A stretch of 64,000 nucleotides of DNA from Cyclobacteriaceae bacterium (GTDB lineage: Bacteria > Bacteroidota > Bacteroidia > Cytophagales > Cyclobacteriaceae): contig JAHBUC010000010.1 of assembly GCA_019638275.1 (NCBI GenBank), positions 62,001-126,000 on the forward strand, in the 5' to 3' direction. Shown in pieces: positions 50,001-58,738 of the stretch. Each line of letters opens with the position of its first letter. Position 1 is the stretch's first letter. Made by a program: the position numbers and the translations under genes. The notes under the pieces were generated by a model that saw only the letters and a program-made list of their open reading frames with translations, did not search any database and was not told the DNA's origin.

Positions 50001-53000
50001 ATACACTTACGCCTACCTATGCACCCGGTGTAGGTGAAACCGGAACGGTAACGTTTACACTTACTGCCAATGGTAACGGTAGCTGTGTTTCGGTGAATGA
50101 CCAGATGGTTTTGACTATTACCCCGGCACCAACTGTGTTTGCCGGAAGCGATGCTGAAACCTGCCAGGGAGTAACCTTTAATTTTTCATCACAAAGTTCA
50201 CCAGCCACAGCTACAAACTTCCAAAGCATTTTGTGGACAAGTAGCGGAACCGGAACACTAAGCAATGCGAATACACTTACACCAACTTACGTGCCTGGAG
50301 CAGGTGAAACAGGCAACGTAATCTTTACATTAACCGCAACAGGTAATGGAAGTTGTGCCACCATTCAAGATCAAATGACCCTGGTGATTACGCCAGTTGC
50401 GGTAGTATCTGCCGGTAGTGATGCGGAAACCTGTCAGGGAGTAACCTTTAATTTCAATACCCAATCAACACCAGCATCAGCGGCCAACTTTAACACCATC
50501 TTATGGACTACAACGGGTGCAGGCTTACTCAGCAATGCCAATACCCTTACACCCACGTATGCACCGGCAATTGGTGAAACGGGTAACATCACCTTTACGC
50601 TTACCGCCACCGGCAATGGAAGTTGCGTAACGGTTAATGATCAAATGATACTTACCATCACTCCGGCAGCAACTGTTTTTGCAGGAAGTGATTCAGAAAC
50701 CTGTCAGGGTGTAAACTTTAGTTTTGCCACGCAATCAAGTCCTGCCACAGCCACAAACTTCCTGTCGATTTTGTGGACTACTACCGGAACAGGTTCAATT
50801 GCCAATGCAAACACATTAACGCCTATCTACACACCGGGCATTGGCGAAACCGGTAGCGTTCTATTCACACTAACAGCTACCGGAAACGGAAGCTGCGTAT
50901 CGGTGCAGGATCAAATGACACTCATAGTAACACCAGCCCCTGTGCTATCAGCAGGAAGTGATTCCGAAACTTGTCAGGGTGTGAATTTCAATTTCTCTAC
51001 ACAAAGCATTGGGGCTAGTGCCTCTAACTTTGCCACAATTGCTTGGACCACCACAGGCACTGGAATATTATTCAACCCAACCACACTTACACCAACTTAC
51101 CAGCCCGGTGTTGGTGAAGCTGGTAATGTAACCTTCACCCTAACCGCAACTGGTAACGGAAGTTGTGGCACCATTCAGGATCAGATGGTGCTTACCATTA
51201 CACCATCGGCCAGTGTATCGGCAGGTAGCGATGCGGAAACCTGCGAAGGAGTGGTCTTTAATTTTACATCGCAAATAACGCCAGCGAGTGCAAGTAACTT
51301 CAGTTCAATTGCGTGGACAACCTCGGGCACAGGATCGTTGGCTAATGCCAATACCTTAACGCCAACCTATACCCCAGGTGCTGGGGAAACTGGCAACGTA
51401 ACCTTTACCTTAACCGCTACCGGCAATGGAAGTTGCGTTACCGTAAATGATGAAATGATATTGCGGGTAACACCGGCAGTGGTGGTTGAAGCCGGAAACA
51501 ATGCAGAGATTTGTCAGGGTGGGGTTTTCAATTTCTCATCTCGTGTAACTCCGGCTACGGCTTCAAATTTCAGTGCTTTAATATGGACGCATACCGGTAG
51601 TGGTACGTTATTCGATGCCACCACATTGTCGCCAACTTACTTTGCGACACCGGGTGAAACAGGTGTAGTAACCTTTACCCTTACTGCTATAGGTTCCGGA
51701 AGTTGTGCGAATCAGATTGATAACATGACCATCACCATTACACCTGGCCCGATAGTAAATGCCGGTAGTAACGATGCGGTTTGCGAGGGCACTGCTTCAT
51801 TTGATTTTTCAACACGTGCAACAACAGCATCTTCCGCTAACGGCAGCCGATTGTGGTCGCATAATGGATCGGGCACGTTAAGTGACGATACGGCACTGAA
51901 TCCCGTTTATACCATAGGCCCGGGCGATGTTGGAAACATAATCACCTTTACATTAACAGTTACCAGTGCTTCTGCAGTGTGTACAGTTGTATCCAGTTCA
52001 TTTGAGCTTAGGGTTAATCCACAAGCGTTGGTATCAGTACCGGCTACTTTGGTTGATGTTTGTGAACCTACCCGGATCAATTTATCAGGCACAATAGGAG
52101 GAAGCGCTACCAATGGAAGCTGGAGTTTGCTAAGCGGTACCGGAACGTTATCCATTAGCAGTATTACAGGATTAAATGTTACCGCTACATATGATACCGG
52201 TCCTGCCGATGTTGGTACAGTACTCACTTTCCGGTTAACCTCAAACGACCCGGATGGAACTGGCCCGTGTTCAGTGGCATTCATTGACGTTGATTACAAT
52301 GTGGAAGAATCAGCCAAAGTATTTGCCGGTGCTGATTTCGCCATCTGCGAATATGATGACATTACCTTGAATGGCTCGTTCAGCGGTGCAGCTTCATCCG
52401 TAACCTGGACGGGCGGCACCAACAATTTTGATGTGGCAACAAACCCGATTACGGGGTATACCTTAAATAACGCTGAGCGTTCAGCTACAAACCTCTCGAT
52501 AACATTTACATTAACAACCAATGACCCTCCTGGAGTTTGCCCTTCTGTTTCCGATCAGGTGGTGGTTGCTGTTAGGGATACGTTGAACTTTGTGACATTC
52601 ACCGGTCTAAATCCGATCTATCAGGAAGATGACCCAATCGATGTGCTAACCGGTGTGCCTCCTGGTGGAACATTTACCGGACCAGGGATTATTTCCGGAA
52701 CAAATCAATTCAACCCAGATTTTGCCAATATTGGAACAAATGCTATCCGATACACTTACCAGGATCCTGCTACAGGCTGTTTTAGTAGCCCTATTATTAC
52801 TACAATTGTTAACCCGGTTACAAACATCAACTGGGATATCAAGCTATTCAACCCTACCTCAAATCAGTATGACATAACCGCTCCTGAAATTGGAGGAATT
52901 CAGCAAATATGTGCTACAGTACGTGCCGGTGATGTCTTATTAAAAGGCGTTCCTGATGTTTTGGATCCGAGCGGAAGTACACTAAATCCTCCATTCTTCA

Positions 53001-55426
53001 CAATCACCCCGGATGTTACACCGTCTTATATCTTTAGAAAGGGTGATGGTCAATACTATTTGAACACCAAAAATTTACCCCCGGGTACTTATTTAGTTAA
53101 GTATGTCTTTACGAATACTTTTGAGGCCCAGACTGAAATGAGCAAGTTCATTCATGTGCTCGCAGCTCCACGTGCAGCAATTGCAACCAGCAACTTTTGT
53201 GTGGAGTCAACAGTTACCTTAATGGAAGCCTCAACTATTCCTAATAATAATGGGGCAGTTATCTCAGAATGGAGATGGAGTTTTGTGGGTAACTTTGGAA
53301 CAAACATTGAAATTGTTGATCAAAATCCGACCTATGAATTTTTGGATGATGGCCTTAAAAATATTCGCTTGTTTGTAGCAACTAATGAAGGCTGCAGACA
53401 TGATACCGTTCGCACCGTTCGCGTAGGTCCGATTCCTGATATGAGATTCTCATGGACTGAATTTTGCAGCGGAGATGACACGCAATTTACTGATGAAACA
53501 AATGCAGGAATCAGTACGATTGATACCTATACATGGGTGTTTGATGATGGAAACTCAGTCTCAGGGCCAGCTGGTGGACCAATTCCAGGCGGAACTAATG
53601 GTGGAAGGACCACCGGTACATTCGGAAATCCTCAGCATAAGTACGATAACTTTGGACTGTACGATGTCCAGCTAACAGTCTCCACAAATGATGGATGTGT
53701 CAACTCTTTGACGCGAAAAGTTTTTATTCAGGATTACGGCACTCCAGGTCCAATTTCTTCGTATTTCGAAGACTTTGAATCGGGGCAGGGAACATGGGTT
53801 AGAACGGTAGCCAACAACGGGGCACTCACTGCAGATAACATTGTTACCGATACAAGTTGGGTATGGGGGCCTCCAACAGGACTGTTAATTAACACCGGCT
53901 CTAAGGGAAGTGCAAACGCCTGGTGGACCGGTTCAAATCCGAATAGTTCAAATCAAACTGAACTGGCAACATATTTTAAGAACGAAAGATCTGCCGTAAT
54001 AGGCCCCTGTCTAAATATTCTCAATATAAAACGTCCAATGATCTCGATTGATTATTGGTCTGACAGTGAGAGTCAGCGAGATGGAGCAGTACTTCAATAT
54101 TCAATAGATGGTGGTGCGAACTGGTTAGCGATTGGTGATATCGCTGGTGCGGGAATTAATTGGTACAATCAGGGATCACTGCTTGCCAACCCTGGTGCAC
54201 AGCCACTCGGTCAATATGGGTGGACTGGTATTCAGTCGGGTTGGAAAACAGCCCGATTTAATCTGGATATGATCCCAGATGTAGAGCGAGATAAGGTGAT
54301 CATCAGGGTAGCATTTGGAAGTGGTGATAATAATGTTTTACCCAGCGATAGGGATATTACTTCAACAAACTTTATACCTTACGAAGGCTTCGCTTTCGAT
54401 AATGTCTTTGTAGGTGAAAAGCAGCGTAATGTATTGGTAGAATATTTTACTAATGCTGGTATAAGCATAACCTCGAATGACTACCTGAATAACCTGTATT
54501 CAAATCAATTTACGTTTAAGGACAGCGCTGACTTCTTTAAAATACAGTACCACATCGCGAATCCTTCACCTGATGTGATCAATGCAGAAAACCCGATAGA
54601 CCCTGCGGCCAGAAGCTTGTATTATGGCGTGTCTCAACCACCGGCTGCCATTATGGATGGTGTGCTGGGTAATTACTTTGGTACATCCTTTAACGGAGAT
54701 CAAACCAAAATAACTGCGGTTGAGGTTGATCGGAGGGCGCTTGAAGATCCGTTGTTTACCATTGATGTGACGCAAAACCCTACAACAAATGATTCTATTA
54801 ACTTAACTGTTAATTATGAATACATAGCTCAACAGTCTGTAACGACACCTTACACATTCCAGGTGGCTTTGGTTGAAGGTAATGTGAATGGAAATGTAAA
54901 CGTACTGCGCAAAATGTTGTTGGGAAGTGAAGGGCAGACAGCCAATCAAATGTGGAGTACGGGTACGGAACAGGAAATTCAGGTTAGAAGCATTGTTAAC
55001 GTGCCGATTCAAGATGGTAATAATCTTTATTTAGTTGCCTTTGTGCAGGATCGTAATACAAAGCGCATTCACCAATCGCGCGTGATACAATCTGTGTTCA
55101 AAGTTCCTTCTACCGTTGTTGGAATTGGTGACGACCCTGTTCTTGCGCAAATAAGAGATATTCAAGTTTTCCCAAATCCAGCTTCAAAGCTTGTGAACTT
55201 TGGCATTGAGAATGGTTTTGGTGCAACCTTGCCTATTCAAGGATACACCTGGAGCATAATCGATCAGCGAGGCATAGAGGTGTTGCGTGGTTCGCTGAAC
55301 GAAGATTTGTCCGAGCCGCAGCAGGTTGAACTGGATCGCCTCGCCAACGGGATGTACATAGTCACTTTCAGTAAAGGCAGCAGGGTAGTGGTACAGAAAA
55401 AACTGGCGGTGATGAATCGACACTGA
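44063..55426 (+). CDS. Giant T9SS-secreted repeat adhesin
   Basis: 3787 residues with a signal peptide (IAFLFIAFFGAFSAFSQA). After a ~160-residue beta-rich head come nine ~85-residue Ig/PKD-like repeats (183-943), then eighteen 90-residue repeats of a second type (about 944-2563), three divergent relatives, further Ig/PKD modules (one with YTWVFDDGNSV), a jelly-roll/MAM-like domain (FEDFESGQGTWVRT; GFAFDNVFVGEK), an Omp28-like thioredoxin-fold region starting VLVEYFTNAG, and a C-terminal T9SS type A sorting domain (VFPNPASKLVNFGI to NGMYIVTFSKG). Most repeats carry two cysteines, probably disulfide-bonded outside the cell. Role: surface attachment or gliding-type adhesion, by family analogy. 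Last gene of the nSTAND-barrel-lipoprotein run. Confidence 0.9.
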   Translation: MPSLYRIAFLFIAFFGAFSAFSQANVTITPATTTGGVPICVGGSPVGLTPIVISETDTGDGLDDDAIGGPFGDWVNITLVLGIPVDFQFVPGVGSALASPGTDDVVINSITVLANSVTLNFSAFNNTGTDKFDAIVISGLQVRAVSGPAQTLNITRTGGTSTIAGLVNGTVVGSVTSALPPAPVITGDNSVCANEQNVVYSIAVDAGNNYSWIVSGGTIDGSSTGSSVTVDWGTSGTGFLRVTETNTTTGCATTTANYNVTINANPTPVISGNNSVCANQTGVVYSTPVAAGRTYNWSVTGGAITAGAGTNSITVTWGAAGAGTVQLQEIIDATTCAVTTPFYNVTINANPAPVIGGPATVCANESGAVYSTAATGNNFNWTVNGGTITAGQGSNSITVTWGAAGTGTVRVTETITATGCATTTANYNVTINANPTPVISGNNSVCANEQDVTYTVPFNAGRTYAWTVTGGTIDGPSNGNSIVVDWGAAGLGTVAVLETILATGCSTLTPDFNIIINNSPSPVITGLSTVCANTTGVVYSTPNVPGDLYSWSVSGGTIVSGAGTNSITVNWGAAGAGSVSVTQFIVSSSCTVTTPPFNVTIEAIPTPSITGDNTVCENAQNKVYSTPLVAGHTYAWTVTGGVIDGSSTGNSIVVDWGAAGTGTIQLTETITASGCFITTPLFNVNINILPTPVITGLNVVCANDAGVVYSTPNAPGNTYTWSVTGGSIVSGAGTNSITVNWGAAGAGTVEVTEVVPSSSCITTTPVYAVTINPTPVPVISGDNAVCANEQNVVYTSPFTAGNTYSWNVTGGTIDGPSTNNTVTVDWGAAGPGTLTLTESVGGCTTVTPVYNVTINPNPTPVITGSNNVCRTESGVIYSTPLVAGSTYAWTVVGGSIDSGAGTNEISVTWTSAGTGSVSLVETITATGCNTAAAALLVTVSPNPIVNAGSDQEICEGSAFNFNTQSTPATASSFASLLWTTTGTGVLSNATTLTPGYTPGAGETGPVTFTLTAEGIGTCTDVADQMILNITPLPTVNAGSNSETCAGVIFNFSTQATPASATNYATLAWSHTGTGTLFNPNTLNPTYLPGSGETGTITFTLLVTSTGSCASTSDQMDLVITPAPTVNAGGDAEICEGSSFNFGSQVPVATATNFASLLWTTTGTGSLTGANTLTPSYTPGIGETGNVTFTLTATGNGSCAAVQDAMILQITPTPAVNAGSDAEICQGSNFSFASQATPASASNFASLLWTTTGSGSLFNATTLTPTYIPQAGETGVVTFTLTADGAGSCADVNDQMTLTITPAVIVSAGSDAEICQGLPFNFSTQSTPASASNFNTLTWTTSGTGSIANANTLAPTYTPGVGETGNVVFTLTATGNGSCATLNDQMILAITPAPTVFAGSDAETCQGVTFNFGTQSSPATAGQFSSILWTTTGTGTLVNATTLSPIYTPGVGETGAVTFTLTATGNGSCASVNDQMILTITPSVVVSAGSDAETCQGVAFVFSAQSTPASASNFNTLTWTTSGTGSLTNANTLTPTYTPGVGETGNVTFTLTATGNGSCATLNDQMVMTITPSPLVTAGSDAETCEGVTFNFNTQSTPASASNFSTILWTHTGVGMIFNANTLTPTYEPGIGETGNVVFTLTANGNGSCAPVIDQMTLVITPEPTAFAGSDAETCQGVTFNFSTQATPAATTQFASVLWTHNGTGTLTNANTLTPSYTPGVGETGNVILTLTANGNGSCASVNDQMTLVITPAPVAFAGGDSETCQGVTFNFSTQTTPSSASNFSSLSWTHSGTGTIFNANTLTPTYQPGAGEAGNVTFTLTVNGNGSCTSVTDQMTLVITPAPTVNAGSNQETCEGVTYNFNTQSTPASATNYNSILWTTTGTGSLTNASTFTPTYTPGVGETGAVTFTLTANGNGSCVSVTDQMILNITPAPIVSAGSDSETCQGVNFNFSTLATPASVSNFSSILWTTTGTGLLSNANTLTPTYAPGVGETGTVTFTLTANGNGSCVSVNDQMVLTITPAPTVFAGSDAETCQGVTFNFSSQSSPATATNFQSILWTSSGTGTLSNANTLTPTYVPGAGETGNVIFTLTATGNGSCATIQDQMTLVITPVAVVSAGSDAETCQGVTFNFNTQSTPASAANFNTILWTTTGAGLLSNANTLTPTYAPAIGETGNITFTLTATGNGSCVTVNDQMILTITPAATVFAGSDSETCQGVNFSFATQSSPATATNFLSILWTTTGTGSIANANTLTPIYTPGIGETGSVLFTLTATGNGSCVSVQDQMTLIVTPAPVLSAGSDSETCQGVNFNFSTQSIGASASNFATIAWTTTGTGILFNPTTLTPTYQPGVGEAGNVTFTLTATGNGSCGTIQDQMVLTITPSASVSAGSDAETCEGVVFNFTSQITPASASNFSSIAWTTSGTGSLANANTLTPTYTPGAGETGNVTFTLTATGNGSCVTVNDEMILRVTPAVVVEAGNNAEICQGGVFNFSSRVTPATASNFSALIWTHTGSGTLFDATTLSPTYFATPGETGVVTFTLTAIGSGSCANQIDNMTITITPGPIVNAGSNDAVCEGTASFDFSTRATTASSANGSRLWSHNGSGTLSDDTALNPVYTIGPGDVGNIITFTLTVTSASAVCTVVSSSFELRVNPQALVSVPATLVDVCEPTRINLSGTIGGSATNGSWSLLSGTGTLSISSITGLNVTATYDTGPADVGTVLTFRLTSNDPDGTGPCSVAFIDVDYNVEESAKVFAGADFAICEYDDITLNGSFSGAASSVTWTGGTNNFDVATNPITGYTLNNAERSATNLSITFTLTTNDPPGVCPSVSDQVVVAVRDTLNFVTFTGLNPIYQEDDPIDVLTGVPPGGTFTGPGIISGTNQFNPDFANIGTNAIRYTYQDPATGCFSSPIITTIVNPVTNINWDIKLFNPTSNQYDITAPEIGGIQQICATVRAGDVLLKGVPDVLDPSGSTLNPPFFTITPDVTPSYIFRKGDGQYYLNTKNLPPGTYLVKYVFTNTFEAQTEMSKFIHVLAAPRAAIATSNFCVESTVTLMEASTIPNNNGAVISEWRWSFVGNFGTNIEIVDQNPTYEFLDDGLKNIRLFVATNEGCRHDTVRTVRVGPIPDMRFSWTEFCSGDDTQFTDETNAGISTIDTYTWVFDDGNSVSGPAGGPIPGGTNGGRTTGTFGNPQHKYDNFGLYDVQLTVSTNDGCVNSLTRKVFIQDYGTPGPISSYFEDFESGQGTWVRTVANNGALTADNIVTDTSWVWGPPTGLLINTGSKGSANAWWTGSNPNSSNQTELATYFKNERSAVIGPCLNILNIKRPMISIDYWSDSESQRDGAVLQYSIDGGANWLAIGDIAGAGINWYNQGSLLANPGAQPLGQYGWTGIQSGWKTARFNLDMIPDVERDKVIIRVAFGSGDNNVLPSDRDITSTNFIPYEGFAFDNVFVGEKQRNVLVEYFTNAGISITSNDYLNNLYSNQFTFKDSADFFKIQYHIANPSPDVINAENPIDPAARSLYYGVSQPPAAIMDGVLGNYFGTSFNGDQTKITAVEVDRRALEDPLFTIDVTQNPTTNDSINLTVNYEYIAQQSVTTPYTFQVALVEGNVNGNVNVLRKMLLGSEGQTANQMWSTGTEQEIQVRSIVNVPIQDGNNLYLVAFVQDRNTKRIHQSRVIQSVFKVPSTVVGIGDDPVLAQIRDIQVFPNPASKLVNFGIENGFGATLPIQGYTWSIIDQRGIEVLRGSLNEDLSEPQQVELDRLANGMYIVTFSKGSRVVVQKKLAVMNRH
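44609..46891 (+). repeat. Repeat array 1: nine ~255-bp Ig/PKD-like units
   Basis: Each unit begins PVI(S/T)G-x-N-x-V-C-A-N and ends near TINxNPT, with a core of W-x-V-x-G-G-x-I and a second cysteine in TGC or SSC. Units 4, 6 and 8 share an I-D-G-x-S core, and units 5 and 7 share I-V-S-G-A-G-T-N, so units alternate in an AB pattern of about 510 bp. Confidence 0.9.
46892..51751 (+). repeat. Repeat array 2: eighteen 270-bp units
   Basis: Each unit has x-A-G-S-D-A-E-T-C-Q-G-V and later P-G-x-G-E-T-G-N-V-T-F-T-L-T and G-N-G-S-C. The spacing is almost exactly 270 bases (for example AGSD at 48251, 48521, 48791, 49061). Units opening with FAGSD...SSPATA and SAGSD...STPASA partly alternate (units 12-16). 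Three degenerate units follow to about 52590. Confidence 0.9.
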
Positions 55427-55434
55427 TACAATCA

Positions 55435-57372
55435 TCAGGAAAGCGCATGCTGCTTCAACTCGGCAACGGCATTGTTCAATGAGTTAATGAATTCCCTGAG
55501 TGAGTTGAGTGTAGTGCGTAAGGTTTCCTTGTCTTTCTTTTGATCACGTGCTTTACGGAATTCTTCTTCGAGTATAACGGCTGTATCTTTTAAAATGTGG
55601 ATGCCCACCAGGGTTAAAGAAGGTTTGATCTGATGAATGATGCGAGACACTTCGTTCCAATCGCTGATGGCAATGGCATCATTTAAACGGTTAATGGATA
55701 GCGGAATGGTATCAATAAAGGTTTGTACCATCTCCCGAATAAACTCGGTGTTGTTTCCCGAAACATTTCGCAAATATTCCAAATCATAAAGCGGGGTAAT
55801 GGACGATGGAACTGATTGGGTTGGACCTTGTGCGCTGAGCTTCAGTTCCTCAAATAATTTATCAAACAGATCTTCCGGAGTAAAAGGCTTTGCCAGGTAA
55901 TGATCCATGCCGGCTTCAAGGCACCTGTCAATATCTGCTTTTGTGGCATTTGCCGTTAACGCGATAATCGGAATATTGCATACTGGTGGCGCCATCATAC
56001 GGATCACCCGCGTAGCCTCGTAGCCATCCATCACGGGCATCTGTACATCCATGAGCACCACATCATAATGTGTTGCCTTTAATCGTTCGATGGCCACCAG
56101 TCCGTTTTCGGCTACATCGGTTTCACACTGCCAGCCACGCAAAATACTTTGGGCATAAAGGCGGTTAATGTCGTTGTCTTCAACCAAAAGAACACGTAAA
56201 GATTTTCCCGAAGGATCTTTTCGCTTATGATTCCTTTCCGTCACCGGCAAGTGGCCAATCTTCTTGGCCGTACCAATGGTGTAGGGGATGGTTATGGAAA
56301 AAACGGAACCAACATGTTCTTTACTTTTTACACTAATATTACCGCCTTGCAGTTCAGCCAACTGCCGGGCAATGGTAAGTCCGAGGCCGGTGCCTCCATA
56401 CCTGCGGGTAACGCTCGCATCGGCCTGACTAAAACTTTCAAAAATTGTTTTTAATTTCTCTTCCGGAATACCCACGCCTGTATCGGTAACAGAAATTTCA
56501 ATCCAACATTTTCCCTTTTGTTCCTTTTGAACATTTGCGTTTACTAAAATGGATCCGGTATGGGTGAACTTTACAGCATTGCTGATCAGGTTAATGAGTA
56601 CCTGATTTAAGCGCACCGGATCGCCAACAAGTATTCGATTGGCTTTTTCATCAAGCGTGTAATCAAGGCCGATCTTTTTTTCTTCCGCCTGGTATTTAAA
56701 CGTGCTTATTAATGAGGGCAACAAGTCAGCCAGATTAAACCCAATCTTTTCAAAACGCAACTTACCGGATTCAATGGCTGCAAGGTCAAGAATATCATTG
56801 ATGATCACTTTCAGGTTCTCCGCGGAATGTCGGATGGCATTCAGGTACGTTTCACGTTCTTCCTTGTTCTGGTCGTTGCTGAGCAAGCTGGCCATACCGG
56901 CAATGCCATTAATTGGGGTGCGTATTTCGTGGCTGATATTAGCCAAAAACTGTTCCTTGGCTTTTTGCAATCGAACCAATTCTTCAGCATCGCTTTTTCG
57001 TTGTGTAATGTCACGACAATCGAGAATAAGGCCATCTAACTTCTCTTTATGCTTCAGGTTAATTGAGTTGAACTCAAGAAACCGATACGATTTGTCTTTG
57101 CACAAAAATTGAAACTCAACTTTCTGGTTATAGGCCTTCTTCTGACTTTGCTTGAATTGTTTCCGGAAGGATTCCAGCTTTTCGGGTTGGATGTAGTCAA
57201 AGAAATTTTTGCCCACAAGACTGCGGGCACGGTAACCCAGTGTATGATGCACGGAAGCGTTGTGGTATAAAATGGTTCCGTTAAAATCAACTATGAAGAT
57301 GATATCTGACCCATCTTCCACCACGGCCTCGTAAAACCGACCACGTTTTATGTAGGCGCCAAGATTTTTCAT
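55435..57372 (-). CDS. Hybrid sensor histidine kinase (PAS-HisKA-HATPase-receiver-HPt)
   Basis: 645 residues with no obvious transmembrane segment, so probably cytosolic. A PAS domain (about 12-130; FIVDFNGTILYHN) is followed by HisKA with phospho-acceptor His148 in ISHEIRTPINGIAGM, a HATPase domain (NLISNAVKFT; DTGVGIPEEKL; GGTGLGLTIARQL), a receiver (VLLVEDNDINR, phospho-Asp in VVLMDVQMPVMDG, Lys in YLAKPF) and a C-terminal HPt helix bundle with RIIHQIKPSLTLVG. It can run a full His-Asp-His phosphorelay. It lies 4 bases after the sigma-54 regulator gene in the same transcript and is convergent with the adhesin gene (8-base gap). Confidence 0.93.
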   Translation of the reverse strand: MKNLGAYIKRGRFYEAVVEDGSDIIFIVDFNGTILYHNASVHHTLGYRARSLVGKNFFDYIQPEKLESFRKQFKQSQKKAYNQKVEFQFLCKDKSYRFLEFNSINLKHKEKLDGLILDCRDITQRKSDAEELVRLQKAKEQFLANISHEIRTPINGIAGMASLLSNDQNKEERETYLNAIRHSAENLKVIINDILDLAAIESGKLRFEKIGFNLADLLPSLISTFKYQAEEKKIGLDYTLDEKANRILVGDPVRLNQVLINLISNAVKFTHTGSILVNANVQKEQKGKCWIEISVTDTGVGIPEEKLKTIFESFSQADASVTRRYGGTGLGLTIARQLAELQGGNISVKSKEHVGSVFSITIPYTIGTAKKIGHLPVTERNHKRKDPSGKSLRVLLVEDNDINRLYAQSILRGWQCETDVAENGLVAIERLKATHYDVVLMDVQMPVMDGYEATRVIRMMAPPVCNIPIIALTANATKADIDRCLEAGMDHYLAKPFTPEDLFDKLFEELKLSAQGPTQSVPSSITPLYDLEYLRNVSGNNTEFIREMVQTFIDTIPLSINRLNDAIAISDWNEVSRIIHQIKPSLTLVGIHILKDTAVILEEEFRKARDQKKDKETLRTTLNSLREFINSLNNAVAELKQHALS

Positions 57373-57376
57373 ACCA

Positions 57377-58738
57377 TTAAATTCCTGCTGCTTCCATTTC
57401 CTTCAGGTATCTGTAAAGCGATGATTTACCAATATCCAACCGCTTTGCCACCTCCAGTACATTGTTATCATACCGGTTCAGGTAATGCCGAATAATTCTG
57501 TACATATATTCCTGCATGGTCATCTCCTGACTCAACAGGTATTCCGGTCGCTTGGCACTTCCAAACGTAATGTGCTGAGGTTGAATAAGGTTGTCCTCGC
57601 ACATCACAGCCGCCAATTCAATTACCGACTTTAATTCCCGTATGTTTCCCGGAAACGGGTATTCCATTAAGCGCGCCTGTGCTTCTTGCGAGATAAGAAT
57701 TTTGGACAATTGGTTGTCCTTTGAAAACTGATCAAGAAAATGTTTCGCAATAAGAATAACATCATTGCCCCTTTCACGCAAGGGGGGAATGTTGATGGGC
57801 ATACCGAGAAGGCGGTAGTAAAGATCTTCGCGAAAATTTCCGTTCTTAACTTCTTCTCCCAGATCCTTGTGTGTGGCCGAAATAACCCGAACATCTAACT
57901 TGACCACCTGATTTCCACCGATGCGTGTAATTTCACGTTCCTGCAACACCCGCAACAACTTGGCTTGCAGGGAGGGATCCATTTCTCCGATCTCATCCAG
58001 AAAAATGGAGCCACCTTCAGCTTCTTCAAACTTTCCAATACGCTTGGTTATGGCCCCAGTAAAAGCTCCTTTTTCATGACCAAACAGCTCACTTTCTATA
58101 AGCTCACGCGGTATTGCCGCAATGTTAACAGCAACAAATGGCTTGTTTTTTCTTTTGCTATTGTAATGTATAGCCTTGGCTACCAGCTCTTTACCGGTAC
58201 CTGTTTCACCTGAAATGGATACGGATATATTGGTGGCCACCGCTTTTTCCATTAGCTGAAAAACGGCTTTGAGCGTGGTACTCTTTCCAATTATGCTTTT
58301 TTCAAATTCATACTTCTCTGTGATCTCCTTCTTCAGGTGATCAATCTCCTTGATCAAGGATGATTTGTTTCGGGCATGATTTATGGAACTTAGCAGCCGG
58401 TCTTTGGTATCCTGATCCTTGGCGATGTAATCGAACGCGCCTGATTTCAATAGCTCCACCGCAGTACCGATTTTTTCCTGCGCAGAAACAATGATCACGT
58501 TTATGTTCGAATCGTAGCTGCGGATTTGTTCCAATACACTTTCACCGGATTGATCGGGAAGGGAATAGTCAAGCGTAATGACGGATGGAGCCTTATGCAG
58601 ATTGGAAAGGCACTCCTTACCGGTAGTGAAATACTCAACCTCGAAATCGGGATTCAACCCCAATACATACTTCAGAAACTTGGTGTAGGCGGGGTCATCT
58701 TCTACAACAAAAATTTTTAAGGGGTCCTTTTCGTACAT
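57377..58738 (-). CDS. NtrC-family sigma-54 response regulator
   Basis: 453 residues. A receiver (1-120; acidic pair EDD near 14, phospho-Asp57 in TLDYSLPDQSG) is followed by an AAA+ domain (Walker A GETGTGKELVAKAIH, canonical [19 protein letters not shown]) and a C-terminal Fis-type helix-turn-helix (LEVAKRLDIGKSSLYRYLKE). It activates sigma-54 promoters when phosphorylated, most likely by the hybrid kinase encoded 4 bases downstream. Its targets are unknown. Confidence 0.94.
   Translation of the reverse strand: MYEKDPLKIFVVEDDPAYTKFLKYVLGLNPDFEVEYFTTGKECLSNLHKAPSVITLDYSLPDQSGESVLEQIRSYDSNINVIIVSAQEKIGTAVELLKSGAFDYIAKDQDTKDRLLSSINHARNKSSLIKEIDHLKKEITEKYEFEKSIIGKSTTLKAVFQLMEKAVATNISVSISGETGTGKELVAKAIHYNSKRKNKPFVAVNIAAIPRELIESELFGHEKGAFTGAITKRIGKFEEAEGGSIFLDEIGEMDPSLQAKLLRVLQEREITRIGGNQVVKLDVRVISATHKDLGEEVKNGNFREDLYYRLLGMPINIPPLRERGNDVILIAKHFLDQFSKDNQLSKILISQEAQARLMEYPFPGNIRELKSVIELAAVMCEDNLIQPQHITFGSAKRPEYLLSQEMTMQEYMYRIIRHYLNRYDNNVLEVAKRLDIGKSSLYRYLKEMEAAGI

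Noticed and set aside
44609..51751. Regular 255- and 270-bp repeats as a CRISPR array or satellite
   Set aside because: They are in-frame protein repeats in one long ORF with no spacers.
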